Shown here piece after piece: positions 51,030 to 63,181 of a DNA stretch of 64,000 bases. The notes beneath the pieces are model-generated. The model was given only the letters and a program-made list of their open reading frames with translations. It was not told the DNA's origin and searched no databases. The stretch spans positions 372,001 to 436,000 of the forward strand of contig JAZAQT010000281.1 in NCBI GenBank assembly GCA_036417435.1, given 5' to 3'. The stretch is from Inia geoffrensis. Taxonomy: Eukaryota > Chordata > Mammalia > Artiodactyla > Iniidae. The position numbers and the translations under genes are program-made. Positions within the stretch are counted from its first letter, which is position 1. Each line of letters begins with the position of its first letter.

Positions 51030-52765
51030 GAGCAAGGAGTAGGTCTTGTCTAATATATATTTGGCTTATGGAATGGTATCTGTCCTAATATGAACCTCTG
51101 GTTTTATGCAGCCTCCCCACTCTCCTTTCCCCTTAAGCAAGCATAAGTTTCTTTTGTAAATGTGAGACTCTGTTGTGTTTTGTAATGCAGTTCACACGTA
51201 GCCGTGTTTACATTCCCGGTATTAGTGATATCTTATGATGTTTCTTTTTCTGTGTGACTTATTTCACTTAGAATCATCATAACTAAATCCTGTCATTATG
51301 CTGCTACTGGTGTGTTGCCATGGATTTCATTGTTGAGTGATATTCCATTGTAGGGATGTACCACAACTTCTATATCCATTTTTCTCTTTCTGGGCTATTA
51401 AAGTTGTACCATAGACAAGGATCCCGTACACAGAGCAGCCCCAAACTTTGGTGTGGCTGTGTCTTTTTCATTTAAATTTTCCGAATCTATAGCACCATAA
51501 GTGGAAGTGCCCTAGGCTCTCTAGCTTGGTTTTTTCTTTGTTCCAGGAAACACCATCCACTTCTCCAGAGTGGCTGTTGGCAATTTACATCCCGCCCATC
51601 AGCATAACAAGGTTGCCGGTTCTCCACGGCCTGTCCTGCCTCTCTGGATTTTACACTTTTTTCGGATGGCCCTTTGGATCCGTGGGAAGTGAGACTTCCT
51701 TGTAGTGCGGATTTCCATTGCAGGCTTGCTTGGTTGGCCAAAAAGGGCGTATGCGTTTTTTCCTGAATATATTCAGGAAAAAACGCATACGCCCTTTTTG
51801 GCCAAGTGCATCACTGTCGAACTGCTGCCTCTTTTCCTACGCTTTCAGAGCAATTCTTATCTACCCCCTGATATCTGTTTTCTGCAATTCTGCGTCGCGT
51901 TCAAGTCCTCTTCACAGCCTTCCTTCAATAAATTTTTGGATGATAGGGGTCATTTGGAACTCTGCAGGATTGTGAGTTACAGTGCCAAAGATCTCCTTTT
52001 CTCAACTCGCTTTCTTGTGAGCTGACCGAAAACCCGAAGAATTGCTTCAGGCCCTAATCTCGTTCCGGCATGGCCCGCTGAGCCTTTGGTGAATTCTTCT
52101 TCCTGTAGGGAAATCAGAGTTCAATGTGCCCGTCCAAACACATCGAGTTAGCCGCTCATTGGTTCTCCTTATTCCTGTTCATCTTCCACAGAAATTGCAA
52201 ACTGTGCCAAACAAGAGGTCAAAGGCACTGACTCTCCAAGTGGGGAGAATGTTAATATCGCATCTGGAACGGCGAACTCGAGTATCAGGGGGCGAAAATG
52301 GCGATGAGTTTTAGAAATTATGCCTGATCACTTCGTGGACCATATTCTGGGTTTTCCATGCATATTTTAGCTGAAGGATAAATCCCTTAAACGTGGAGAT
52401 TTGGGACCCGCGGAATGGGAACCATGCACCATTACCTCAAATGGTCTGCATTCCCTCACCAATAGTATCAGCCCCAAGTGTCCAGCCTTATCTCTCCTCC
52501 AGCTGTGGATGTAGAGGTGTTAAATCCAAGATTCCTCACAAGCCCTGAAGGACTTATTTAAGAATTTCTCTCTATTTCACAGTCCTTGTGTTTTGTTTTT
52601 CAAATTTATTTTTATAAGGGGATTTAGCTTATTGACACTGCTGTGTGTATGGTGCTGTACACAAATGATTTTCTTATGGAGACCTATAAATGTATGGGTT
52701 TTAATTTTCTTCATAGTCAGGCATATTCCTAGGTTTTGAATACGGGGTGTTGAGTCCATTTCGTT
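51030..52765. repeat. Satellite unit B21
   Basis: 1,736 bp; class f-like 'AAGGTTGCCGG' and 'TCGGATGGCC'. Private 'CCATAGACAAGG'. Palindrome 51734-51805 is perfect. Confidence 0.92.
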
Positions 52766-54501
52766 GAGCAAGGAGTAGGTCTTGTCTAATATATATTTGG
52801 CTTATGGAATGGTATCTGTCCTAATATGAACCTCTGGTTTTATGCAGCCTCCCCACTCTCCTTTCCCCTTAAGCAAGCATAAGTTTCTTTTGTAAATGTG
52901 AGACTCTGTTGTGTTTTGTAATGCAGTTCACACGTAGCCGTGTTTACATTCCCGGTATTAGTGATATCTTATGATGTTTCTTTTTCTGTGTGACTTATTT
53001 CACTTAGAATCATCATAACTAAATCCTGTCATTATGCTGCTACTGGTGTGTTGCCATGGATTTCATTGTTGAGTGATATTCCATTGTAGGGATGTACCAC
53101 AACTTCTATATCCATTTTTCTCTTTCTGGGCTATTAAAGTTGTACCATAGTCAAGGATCCCGAACACAGAGCAGCCCCAAACTTTGGTGTGGCTGTGTCT
53201 TTTTCATTTAAATTTTCCGAATCTATAGCACCATAAGTGGAAGTGCCCTAGGCTCTCTAGCTTGGTTTTTTCTTTGTTCCAGGAAACACCATCCACTTCT
53301 CCAGAGTGGCTGTTGGCAATTTACATCCCGCCCATCAGCATAACAAGGTTGCCGGTTCTCCACGGCCTGTCCTGCCTCTCTGGATTTTACACTTTTTTCG
53401 GATGGCCCTTTGGATCCGTGGGAAGTGAGACTTCCTTGTAGTGCGGATTTCCATTGCAGGCTTGCTTGGTTGGCCAAAAAGGGCGTATGCGTTTTTTCCT
53501 GAATATATTCAGGAAAAAACGCATACGCCCTTTTTGGCCAAGTGCATCACTGTCGAACTGCTGCCTCTTTTCCTACGCTTTCAGAGCAATTCTTATCTAC
53601 CCCCTGATATCTGTTTTCTGCAATTCTGCGTCGCGTTCAAGTCCTCTTCACAGCCTTCCTTCAATAAATTTTTGGATGATAGGGGTCATTTGGAACTCTG
53701 CAGGATTGTGAGTTACAGTGCCAAAGATCTCCTTTTCTCAACTCGCTTTCTTGTGAGCTGACCGAAAACCCGAAGAATTGCTTCAGGCCCTAATCTCGTT
53801 CCGGCATGGCCCGCTGAGCCTTTGGTGAATTCTTCTTCCTGTAGGGAAATCAGAGTTCAATGTGCCCGTCCAAACACATCGAGTTAGCCGCTCATTGGTT
53901 CTCCTTATTCCTGTTCATCTTCCACAGAAATTGCAAACTGTGCCAAACAAGAGGTCAAAGGCACTGACTCTCCAAGTGGGGAGAATGTTAATATCGCATC
54001 TGGAACGGCGAACTCGAGTATCAGGGGGCGAAAATGGCGATGAGTTTTAGAAATTATGCCTGATCACTTCGTGGACCATATTCTGGGTTTTCCATGCATA
54101 TTTTAGCTGAAGGATAAATCCCTTAAACGTGGAGATTTGGGACCCGTGGAATGGGAACCATGCACCATTACCTCAAATGGTCTGCATTCCCTCACCAATA
54201 GTATCAGCCCCAAGTGTCCAGCCTTATCTCTCCCCCAGCTGTGGATGTAGAGGTGTTAAATCCAAGATTCCTCACAAGCCCTGAAGGACTTATTTAAGAA
54301 TTTCTCTCTATTTCACAGTCCTTGTGTTTTGTTTTTCAAATTTATTTTTATAAGGGGATTTAGCTTATTGACACTGCTGTGTTTATGGTGCTGTACACAA
54401 ATGATTTTCTTATGGAGACCTATAAATGTATGGGTTTTAATTTTCTTCATAGTCAGGCATATTCCTAGGTTTTGAATACGGGGTGTTGAGTCCATTTCGT
54501 T
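52766..54501. repeat. Satellite unit B22
   Basis: 1,736 bp; 'AAGGTTGCCGG' and 'TCGGATGGCC' as in B21, with 'CCCGAACACAG'. Palindrome 53470-53541 is perfect. Confidence 0.92.
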
Positions 54502-56236
54502 GAGCAAGGAGTAGGTCTTGTCTAATATATATTTGGCTTATGGAATGGTATCTGTCCTAATATGAACCTCTGGTTTTATGCAGCCTCCCCACTCTCCTTT
54601 CCCCTTAAGCAAGCATAAGTTTCTTTTGTAAATGTGAGACTCTGTTGTGTTTTGTAATGCAGTTCACACGTAGCCGTGTTTACATTCCCGGTATTAGTGA
54701 TATCTTATGATGTTTCTTTTTCTGTGTGACTTATTTCACTTAGAATCATCATAACTAAATCCTGTCATTATGCTGCTACTGGTGTGTTGCCATGGATTTC
54801 ATTGTTGAGTGATATTCCATTGTAGGGATGTACCACAACTTCTATATCCATTTTTCTCTTTCTGGGCTATTAAAGTTGTACCATAGTCAAGGATCCCGAA
54901 CACAGAGCAGCCCCAAACTTTGGTGTGGCTGTGTCTTTTTCATTTAAATTTTCCGAATCTATAGCACCATAAGTGGAAGTGCCCTAGGCTCTCTAGCTTG
55001 GTTTTTTCTTTGTTCCAGGAAACACCATCCACTTCTCCAGAGTGGCTGTTGGCAATTTACATCCCGCCCATCAGCATAACAAGGCTGCCGGTTCTCCACG
55101 GCCTGTCCTGCCTCTCTGGATTTTACACTTTTTTCGGACGGCCCTTTGGATCGGTGGGAAGTGAGACTTCCTTGTAGTGCGGATTTCCATTGCAGGCTTG
55201 CTTGGTTGGCCAAAAAGGGCGTATGCGTTTTTTCCTGAATATATTCAGGAAAAAACGCATACGCCCTTTTTGGCCAAGTGCATCACTGTCGAACTGCTGC
55301 CTCTTTTCCTACGCTTTCAGAGCAATTCTTATCTACCCCCTGATATCTGTTTTCTGCAATTCTGCGTCGCGTTCAAGTCCTCTTCACAGCCTTCCTTCAA
55401 TAAATTTTTGGATGATAGGGGTCATTTGGAACTCTGCAGGATTGTGAGTTACAGTGCCAAAGATCTCCTTTTCTCAACTCGCTTTCTTGTGAGCTGACCG
55501 AAAACCCGAAGAATTGCTTCAGGCCCTAATCTCGTTCCGGCATGGCCCGCTGAGCCTTTGGTGAATTCTTCTTCCTGTAGGGAAATCAGAGTTCAATGTG
55601 CGCGTCCAAACACATCGAGTTAGCCTCTCATTGGTTCTCCTTATTCCTGTTCATCTTCCACAGAAATTGCAAACTGTGCCAAACAAGAGGTCATGGCACT
55701 GACTCTCCAAGTGAGGAGAATGTTAATATCGCATCTGGAACGGCGAACTCGAGTATCAGGGGGCGAAAATGGCGATGAGTTTTAGAAATTATGCCTGATC
55801 ACTTCGTGGACCATATTCTGGGTTTTCCATGCATATTTTAGCTGAAGGATAAATCCCTTAAACGTGGAGATTTGGGACCCGTGGAATGGGAACCATGCAC
55901 CATTACCTCAAAGGGTCTGCATTCCCTCACCAATACTATCAGCCCCAAGTGTCCAGCCTTATCTCTCCCCCAGCTGTGGATGTAGAGGTGGTAAATCCAA
56001 GATTCCTCACAAGCCCTGAAGGACTTATTTAAGAATTTCTCTCTATTTCACAGTCCTTGTGTTTTGTTTTTCAAATTTATTTTTATAAGGGGATTTAGCT
56101 TATTGACACTGCTGTGTGTATGGTGCTGTACACAAATGATTTTCTTATGGAGACCTATAAATGTATGGGTTTTAATTTTCTTCATAGTCAGGCATATTCC
56201 AAGGTTTTGAATACTGGGTGTTGAGTCCATTTGGTT
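54502..56236. repeat. Satellite unit B23, first half of dimer
   Basis: 1,735 bp. 'AATGTGCGCGTCC', one-base-short 'GGTCATGGCACTG' and 'AAGTGAGGAG', shared only with B25. Palindrome 55206-55277 is perfect. Confidence 0.92.
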
Positions 56237-57973
56237 GAGGAAGGAGTAGGTCTTGTCTAATATATATTTGGCTTATGGAATGGTATCTGTCCTAATGTGA
56301 ACCTCTGGTTTTATGCAGCTTCCCCACTCTCCTTTCCCCTTAAGCAAGCATAAGTTTCTTTTGTAAATGTGAGACTCTGTTGTGTTTTGTAATGCAGTTC
56401 ACACGTAGCCGTGTTTACATTCCCGGTATTAGTGATATCTTATGATGTTTCTTTTTCTGTGTGACTTATTTCACTTAGAATCATCATAACTAAATCCTGT
56501 CATTATGCTGCTACTGGTGTGTTGCCATGGATTTCATTGTTGAGTGATATTCCATTGTAGGGATGTACCACAACTTCTATATCCATTTTTTCTCTTTCTG
56601 GGCTATTAAAGTTGTACCATAGTCAAGGATCCCGTACACAGAGCAGCCCCAAACTTTGGCGTGGCTGTGTCTTTTTCATTTAAATTTTCCGAATCTATAG
56701 CACCATAAGTGGAAGTGCCCTAGGCTCTCTAGCTTGGTTTTTTCTTTGTTCCAGGAAACACCATCCACTTCTCCAGAGTGGCTGTTGGCAATTTACATCC
56801 CGCCCATCAGCATAACAAGGCTGCCGGTTCTCCACGGCCTGTCCTGCCTCTCTGGATTTTACACTTTTTTCGGACGGCCCTTTGGATCGGTGGGAAGTGA
56901 GACTTCCTTGTAGTGCGGATTTCCATTGCAGGCTTGCTTGGTTGGCCAAAAAGGGCGTATGCGTTTTTTCCTGAATATATTCAGGAAAAAACGCATACGC
57001 CCTTTTTGGCCAAGTGCATCACTGTCGAACTGCTGCCTCTTTTCCTACGCTTTCAGAGCAATTCTTATCTACCCCCTGATATCTGTTTTCTGCAATTCTG
57101 CGTCGCGTTCAAGTCCTCTTCACAGCCTTCCTTCAATAAATTTTTGGATGATAGGGGTCATTTGGAACTCTGCAGGATTGTGAGTTACAGTGCCAAAGAT
57201 CTCCTTTTCTCAACTCGCTTTCTTGTGAGCTGACCGAAAACCCGAAGAATTGCTTCAGGCCCTAATCTCGTTCCGGCATGGCCCGCTGAGCCTTTGGTGA
57301 ATTCTTCTTCCTGTAGGGAAATCAGAGTTCAATGTGCCCGTCCAAACACATCGAGTTAGCCGCTCATTGGTTCTCCTTATTCCTGTTCATCTTCCACAGA
57401 AATTGCAAACTGTGCCAAACAAGAGGTCAAAGGCACTGACTCTCCAAGTGGGGAGAATGTTAATATCGCATCTGGAACGGCGAACTCGAGTATCAGGGGG
57501 CGAAAATGGCGATGAGTTTTAGAAATTATGCCTGATCACTTCGTGGACCATATTCTGGGTTTTCCATGCATATTTTAGCTGAAGGATAAATCCCTTAAAC
57601 GTGGAGATTTGGGACCCGTGGAATGGGAACCATGCACCATTACCTCAAATGGTCTGCATTCCCTCACCAATAGTATCAGCCCCAAGTGTCCAGCCTTATC
57701 TCTCCCCCAGCTGTGGATGTAGAGGTGTTAAATCCAAGATTCCTCACAAGCCCTGAAGGACTTATTTAAGAATTTCTCTCTATTTCACAGTCCTTGTGTT
57801 TTGTTTTTCAAATTTATTTTTATAAGGGGATTTAGCTTATTGACACTGCTGTGTGTATGGTGCTGTACACAAATGATTTTCTTATGGAGACCTATAAATG
57901 TATGGGTTTTAATTTTCTTCATAGTCAGGCATATTCCTAGGTTTTGAATACGGGGTGTTGAGTCCATTTCGTT
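56237..57973. repeat. Satellite unit B24, second half of dimer
   Basis: 1,737 bp, B20-like start 'GAGGAAGGAG' and 'CAGCTTCCCC'. Palindrome 56942-57013 is perfect. Confidence 0.92.
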
Positions 57974-59708
57974 GAGCAAGGAGTAGGTCTTGTCTAATAT
58001 ATATTTGGCTTATGGAATGGTATCTGTCCTAATATGAACCTCTGGTTTTATGCAGCCTCCCCACTCTCCTTTCCCCTTAAGCAAGCATAAGTTTCTTTTG
58101 TAAATGTGAGACTCTGTTGTGTTTTGTAATGCAGTTCACACGTAGCCGTGTTTACATTCCCGGTATTAGTGATATCTTATGATGTTTCTTTTTCTGTGTG
58201 ACTTATTTCACTTAGAATCATCATAACTAAATCCTGTCATTATGCTGCTACTGGTGTGTTGCCATGGATTTCATTGTTGAGTGATATTCCATTGTAGGGA
58301 TGTACCACAACTTCTATATCCATTTTTCTCTTTCTGGGCTATTAAAGTTGTACCATAGTCAAGGATCCCGAACACAGAGCAGCCCCAAACTTTGGTGTGG
58401 CTGTGTCTTTTTCATTTAAATTTTCCGAATCTATAGCACCATAAGTGGAAGTGCCCTAGGCTCTCTAGCTTGGTTTTTTCTTTGTTCCAGGAAACACCAT
58501 CCACTTCTCCAGAGTGGCTGTTGGCAATTTACATCCCGCCCATCAGCATAACAAGGCTGCCGGTTCTCCACGGCCTGTCCTGCCTCTCTGGATTTTACAC
58601 TTTTTTCGGACGGCCCTTTGGATCGGTGGGAAGTGAGACTTCCTTGTAGTGCGGATTTCCATTGCAGGCTTGCTTGGTTGGCCAAAAAGGGCGTATGCGT
58701 TTTTTCCTGAATATATTCAGGAAAAAACGCATACGCCCTTTTTGGCCAAGTGCATCACTGTCGAACTGCTGCCTCTTTTCCTACGCTTTCAGAGCAATTC
58801 TTATCTACCCCCTGATATCTGTTTTCTGCAATTCTGCGTCGCGTTCAAGTCCTCTTCACAGCCTTCCTTCAATAAATTTTTGGATGATAGGGGTCATTTG
58901 GAACTCTGCAGGATTGTGAGTTACAGTGCCAAAGATCTCCTTTTCTCAACTCGCTTTCTTGTGAGCTGACCGAAAACCCGAAGAATTGCTTCAGGCCCTA
59001 ATCTCGTTCCGGCATGGCCCGCTGAGCCTTTGGTGAATTCTTCTTCCTGTAGGGAAATCAGAGTTCAATGTGCGCGTCCAAACACATCGAGTTAGCCGCT
59101 CATTGGTTCTCCTTATTCCTGTTCATCTTCCACAGAAATTGCAAACTGTGCCAAACAAGAGGTCATGGCACTGACTCTCCAAGTGAGGAGAATGTTAATA
59201 TCGCATCTGGAACGGCGAACTCGAGTATCAGGGGGCGAAAATGGCGATGAGTTTTAGAAATTATGCCTGATCACTTCGTGGACCATATTCTGGGTTTTCC
59301 ATGCATATTTTAGCTGAAGGATAAATCCCTTAAACGTGGAGATTTGGGACCCGTGGAATGGGAACCATGCACCATTACCTCAAAGGGTCTGCATTCCCTC
59401 ACCAATACTATCAGCCCCAAGTGTCCAGCCTTATCTCTCCCCCAGCTGTGGATGTAGAGGTGGTAAATCCAAGATTCCTCACAAGCCCTGAAGGACTTAT
59501 TTAAGAATTTCTCTCTATTTCACAGTCCTTGTGTTTTGTTTTTCAAATTTATTTTTATAAGGGGATTTAGCTTATTGACACTGCTGTGTGTATGGTGCTG
59601 TACACAAATGATTTTCTTATGGAGACCTATAAATGTATGGGTTTTAATTTTCTTCATAGTCAGGCATATTCCAAGGTTTTGAATACTGGGTGTTGAGTCC
59701 ATTTGGTT
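57974..59708. repeat. Satellite unit B25, first half of dimer
   Basis: 1,735 bp, counterpart of B23 at an offset of 3,472. Palindrome 58678-58749 is perfect. Confidence 0.92.
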
Positions 59709-61445
59709 GAGGAAGGAGTAGGTCTTGTCTAATATATATTTGGCTTATGGAATGGTATCTGTCCTAATGTGAACCTCTGGTTTTATGCAGCTTCCCCACT
59801 CTCCTTTCCCCTTAAGCAAGCATAAGTTTCTTTTGTAAATGTGAGACTCTGTTGTGTTTTGTAATGCAGTTCACACGTAGCCGTGTTTACATTCCCGGTA
59901 TTAGTGATATCTTATGATGTTTCTTTTTCTGTGTGACTTATTTCACTTAGAATCATCATAACTAAATCCTGTCATTATGCTGCTACTGGTGTGTTGCCAT
60001 GGATTTCATTGTTGAGTGATATTCCATTGTAGGGATGTACCACAACTTCTATATCCATTTTTTCTCTTTCTGGGCTATTAAAGTTGTACCATAGTCAAGG
60101 ATCCCGTACACAGAGCAGCCCCAAACTTTGGCGTGGCTGTGTCTTTTTCATTTAAATTTTCCGAATCTATAGCACCATAAGTGGAAGTGCCCTAGGCTCT
60201 CTAGCTTGGTTTTTTCTTTGTTCCAGGAAACACCATCCACTTCTCCAGAGTGGCTGTTGGCAATTTACATCCCGCCCATCAGCATAACAAGGCTGCCGGT
60301 TCTCCACGGCCTGTCCTGCCTCTCTGGATTTTACACTTTTTTCGGACGGCCCTTTGGATCGGTGGGAAGTGAGACTTCCTTGTAGTGCGGATTTCCATTG
60401 CAGGCTTGCTTGGTTGGCCAAAAAGGGCGTATGAGTTTTTCCCTGAATATATTCAGGAAAAAACGCATACGCCCTTTTTGGCCAAGTGCATCACTGTCGA
60501 ACTGCTGCCTCTTTTCCTACGCTTTCAGAGCAATTCTTATCTACCCCCTGATATCTGTTTTCTGCAATTCTGCGTCGCGTTCAAGTCCTCTTCACAGCCT
60601 TCCTTCAATAAATTTTTGGATGATAGGGGTCATTTGGAACTCTGCAGGATTGTGAGTTACAGTGCCAAAGATCTCCTTTTCTCAACTCGCTTTCTTGTGA
60701 GCTGACCGAAAACCCGAAGAATTGCTTCAGGCCCTAATCTCGTTCCGGCATGGCCCGCTGAGCCTTTGGTGAATTCTTCTTCCTGTAGGGAAATCAGAGT
60801 TCAATGTGCCCGTCCAAACACATCGAGTTAGCCTCTCATTGGTTCTCCTTATTCCTGTTCATCTTCCACAGAAATTGTAAACTGTGCCAAACAAGAGGTC
60901 AAAGGCACTGACTCTCCAAGTGGGGAGAATGTTAATATCGCATCTGGAACGGCGAACTCGAGTATCAGGGGGCGAAAATGGCGATGAGTTTTAGAAATTA
61001 TGCCTGATCACTTCGTGGACCATATTCTGGGTTTTCCATGCATATTTTAGCTGAAGGATAAATCCCTTAAACGTGGAGATTTGGGACCCGTGGAATGGGA
61101 ACCATGCACCATTACCTCAAAGGGTCTGCATTCCCTCACCAATAATATCAGCCCCAAGTGTCCAGCCTTATCTCTCCCCCAGCTGTGGATGTAGAGGTGG
61201 TAAATCCAAGATTCCTCACAAGCCGTGAAGGACTTATTTAAGAATTTCTCTCTATTTCACAGTCCTTGTGTTTTGTTTTTCAAATTTATTTTTATAAGGG
61301 GATTTAGCTTATTGACACTGCTGTGTGTATGGTGCTGTACACAAATGATTTTCTTATGGAGACCTATAAATGTATGGGTTTTAATTTTCTTCATAATCAG
61401 GCATATTCCTAGGTTTTGAATACGGGGTGTTGAGTCCATTTCGTT
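59709..61445. repeat. Satellite unit B26, second half of dimer
   Basis: 1,737 bp, counterpart of B24. The palindrome 60414-60485 has two left-arm changes ('GTATGAGTTTTTCCC') that B24 lacks. Confidence 0.92.
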
Positions 61446-63181
61446 GAGCAAGGAGTAGGTCTTGTCTAATATATATTTGGCTTATGGAATGGTATCTGTC
61501 CTAATATGAACCTCTGGTTTTATGCAGCCTCCCCACTCTCCTTTCCCCTTAAGCATGCATAAGTTTCTTTTGTAAATGTGAGACTCTGTTGTGTTTTGTA
61601 ATGCAGTTCACACGTAGCCGTGTTTACATTCCCGGTATTAGTGATATCTTATGATGTTTCTTTTTCTGTGTGACTTATTTCACTTAGAATCATCATAACT
61701 AAATCCTGTCATTATGCTGCTACTGGTGTGTTGCCATGGATTTCATTGTTGAGTGATATTCCATTGTAGGGATGTACCACAACTTCTATATCCATTTTTC
61801 TCTTTCTGGGCTATTAAAGTTGTACCATAGTCAAGGATCCCGTACACAGAGCAGCCCCAAACTTTGGTGTGGCTGTGTCTTTTTCATTTAAATTTTCCGA
61901 ATCTATAGCACCATAAGTGGAAGTGCCCTAGGCTCTCTAGCTTGGTTTTTTCTTTGTTCCAGGAAACACCATCCACTTCTCCAGAGTGGCTGTTGGCAAT
62001 TTACATCCCGCCCATCAGCATAACAAGGCTGCCGGTTCTCCACGGCCTGTCCTGCCTCTCTGGATTTTACACATTTTTCGGACGGCCCTTTGGATCGGTG
62101 GGAAGTGAGACTTCCTTGTAGTGCGGATTTCCATTGCAGGCTTGCTTGGTTGGCCAAAAAGGGCGTATGCGTTTTTTCCTGAATATAATGAGGAAAAAAC
62201 GCATACGCCCTTTTTGGCCAAGTGCATCACTGTCGAACTGCTGCCTCTTTTCCTACGCTTTCAGAGCAATTCTTATCTACCCCCTGATATCTGTTTTCTG
62301 CAATTCTGCGTCGCGTTCAAGTCCTCTTCACAGCCTTCCTTCAATAAATTTTTGGATGATAGGGGTCATTTGGAACTCTGCAGGATTGTGAGTTACAGGG
62401 CCAAAGATCTCCTTTTCTCAACTCGCTTTCTTGTGAGCTGACCGAAAACCCGAAGAATTGCTTCAGGCCCTAATCTCGTTCCGGCATGGCCCGCTGAGCC
62501 TTTGGTCAATTCTTCTTCCTGTAGGGAAATCAGAGTTCAATGTGCCCGTCCAAACACATCGAGTTAGCCGCTCATTGGTTCTCCTTATTCCTGTTCATCT
62601 TCCACAGAAATTGCGAACTGTGCCAAACAAGAGGTCAAAGGCACTGACTCTCCAAGTGGGGAGAATGTTAATATCGCATCTGGAACGGCGAACTCGAGTA
62701 TCAGGGGGCGAAAATGGCGATGAGTTTTAGAAATTATACCTGATCACTTCGTGGACCATATTCTGGGATTTCCATGCATATTTTAGCTGAAGGATAAATC
62801 CCTTAAACGTGGAGATTTGGGACCCGTGGAATGGGAACCATGCACCATTACCTCAAAGGGTCTGCATTCCCTCACCAATAGTATCAGTCCCAGGTGTCCA
62901 GCCTTATCTCTCCCCCAGCTGTGGATGTAGAGGTGGTAAATCCAAGATTCCTCACAAGCCCTGAAGGACTTATTTAAGAATTTCTCTCTATTTCACAGTC
63001 CTTGTGTTTTGTTTTTCAAATTTATTTTTATAAGGGGATTTAGCTTATTGACACTGCTGTTTGTATGGTGCTGTACACAAATGATTTTCTTATGGAGACC
63101 TATAAATGTATGGGTTTTAATTTTCTTCATAGTCAGGCATATTCCTAGGTTTTGAATACGGGGTGTTGAGTCCATTTCGTT
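61446..63181. repeat. Satellite unit B27
   Basis: 1,736 bp with many private single-base changes ('AAGCATGCATAAG', 'ACACATTTTTCGG', 'TTACAGGGCC'). Palindrome 62150-62221 has two changes just right of centre ('ATATAATGAGG'). Confidence 0.92.
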
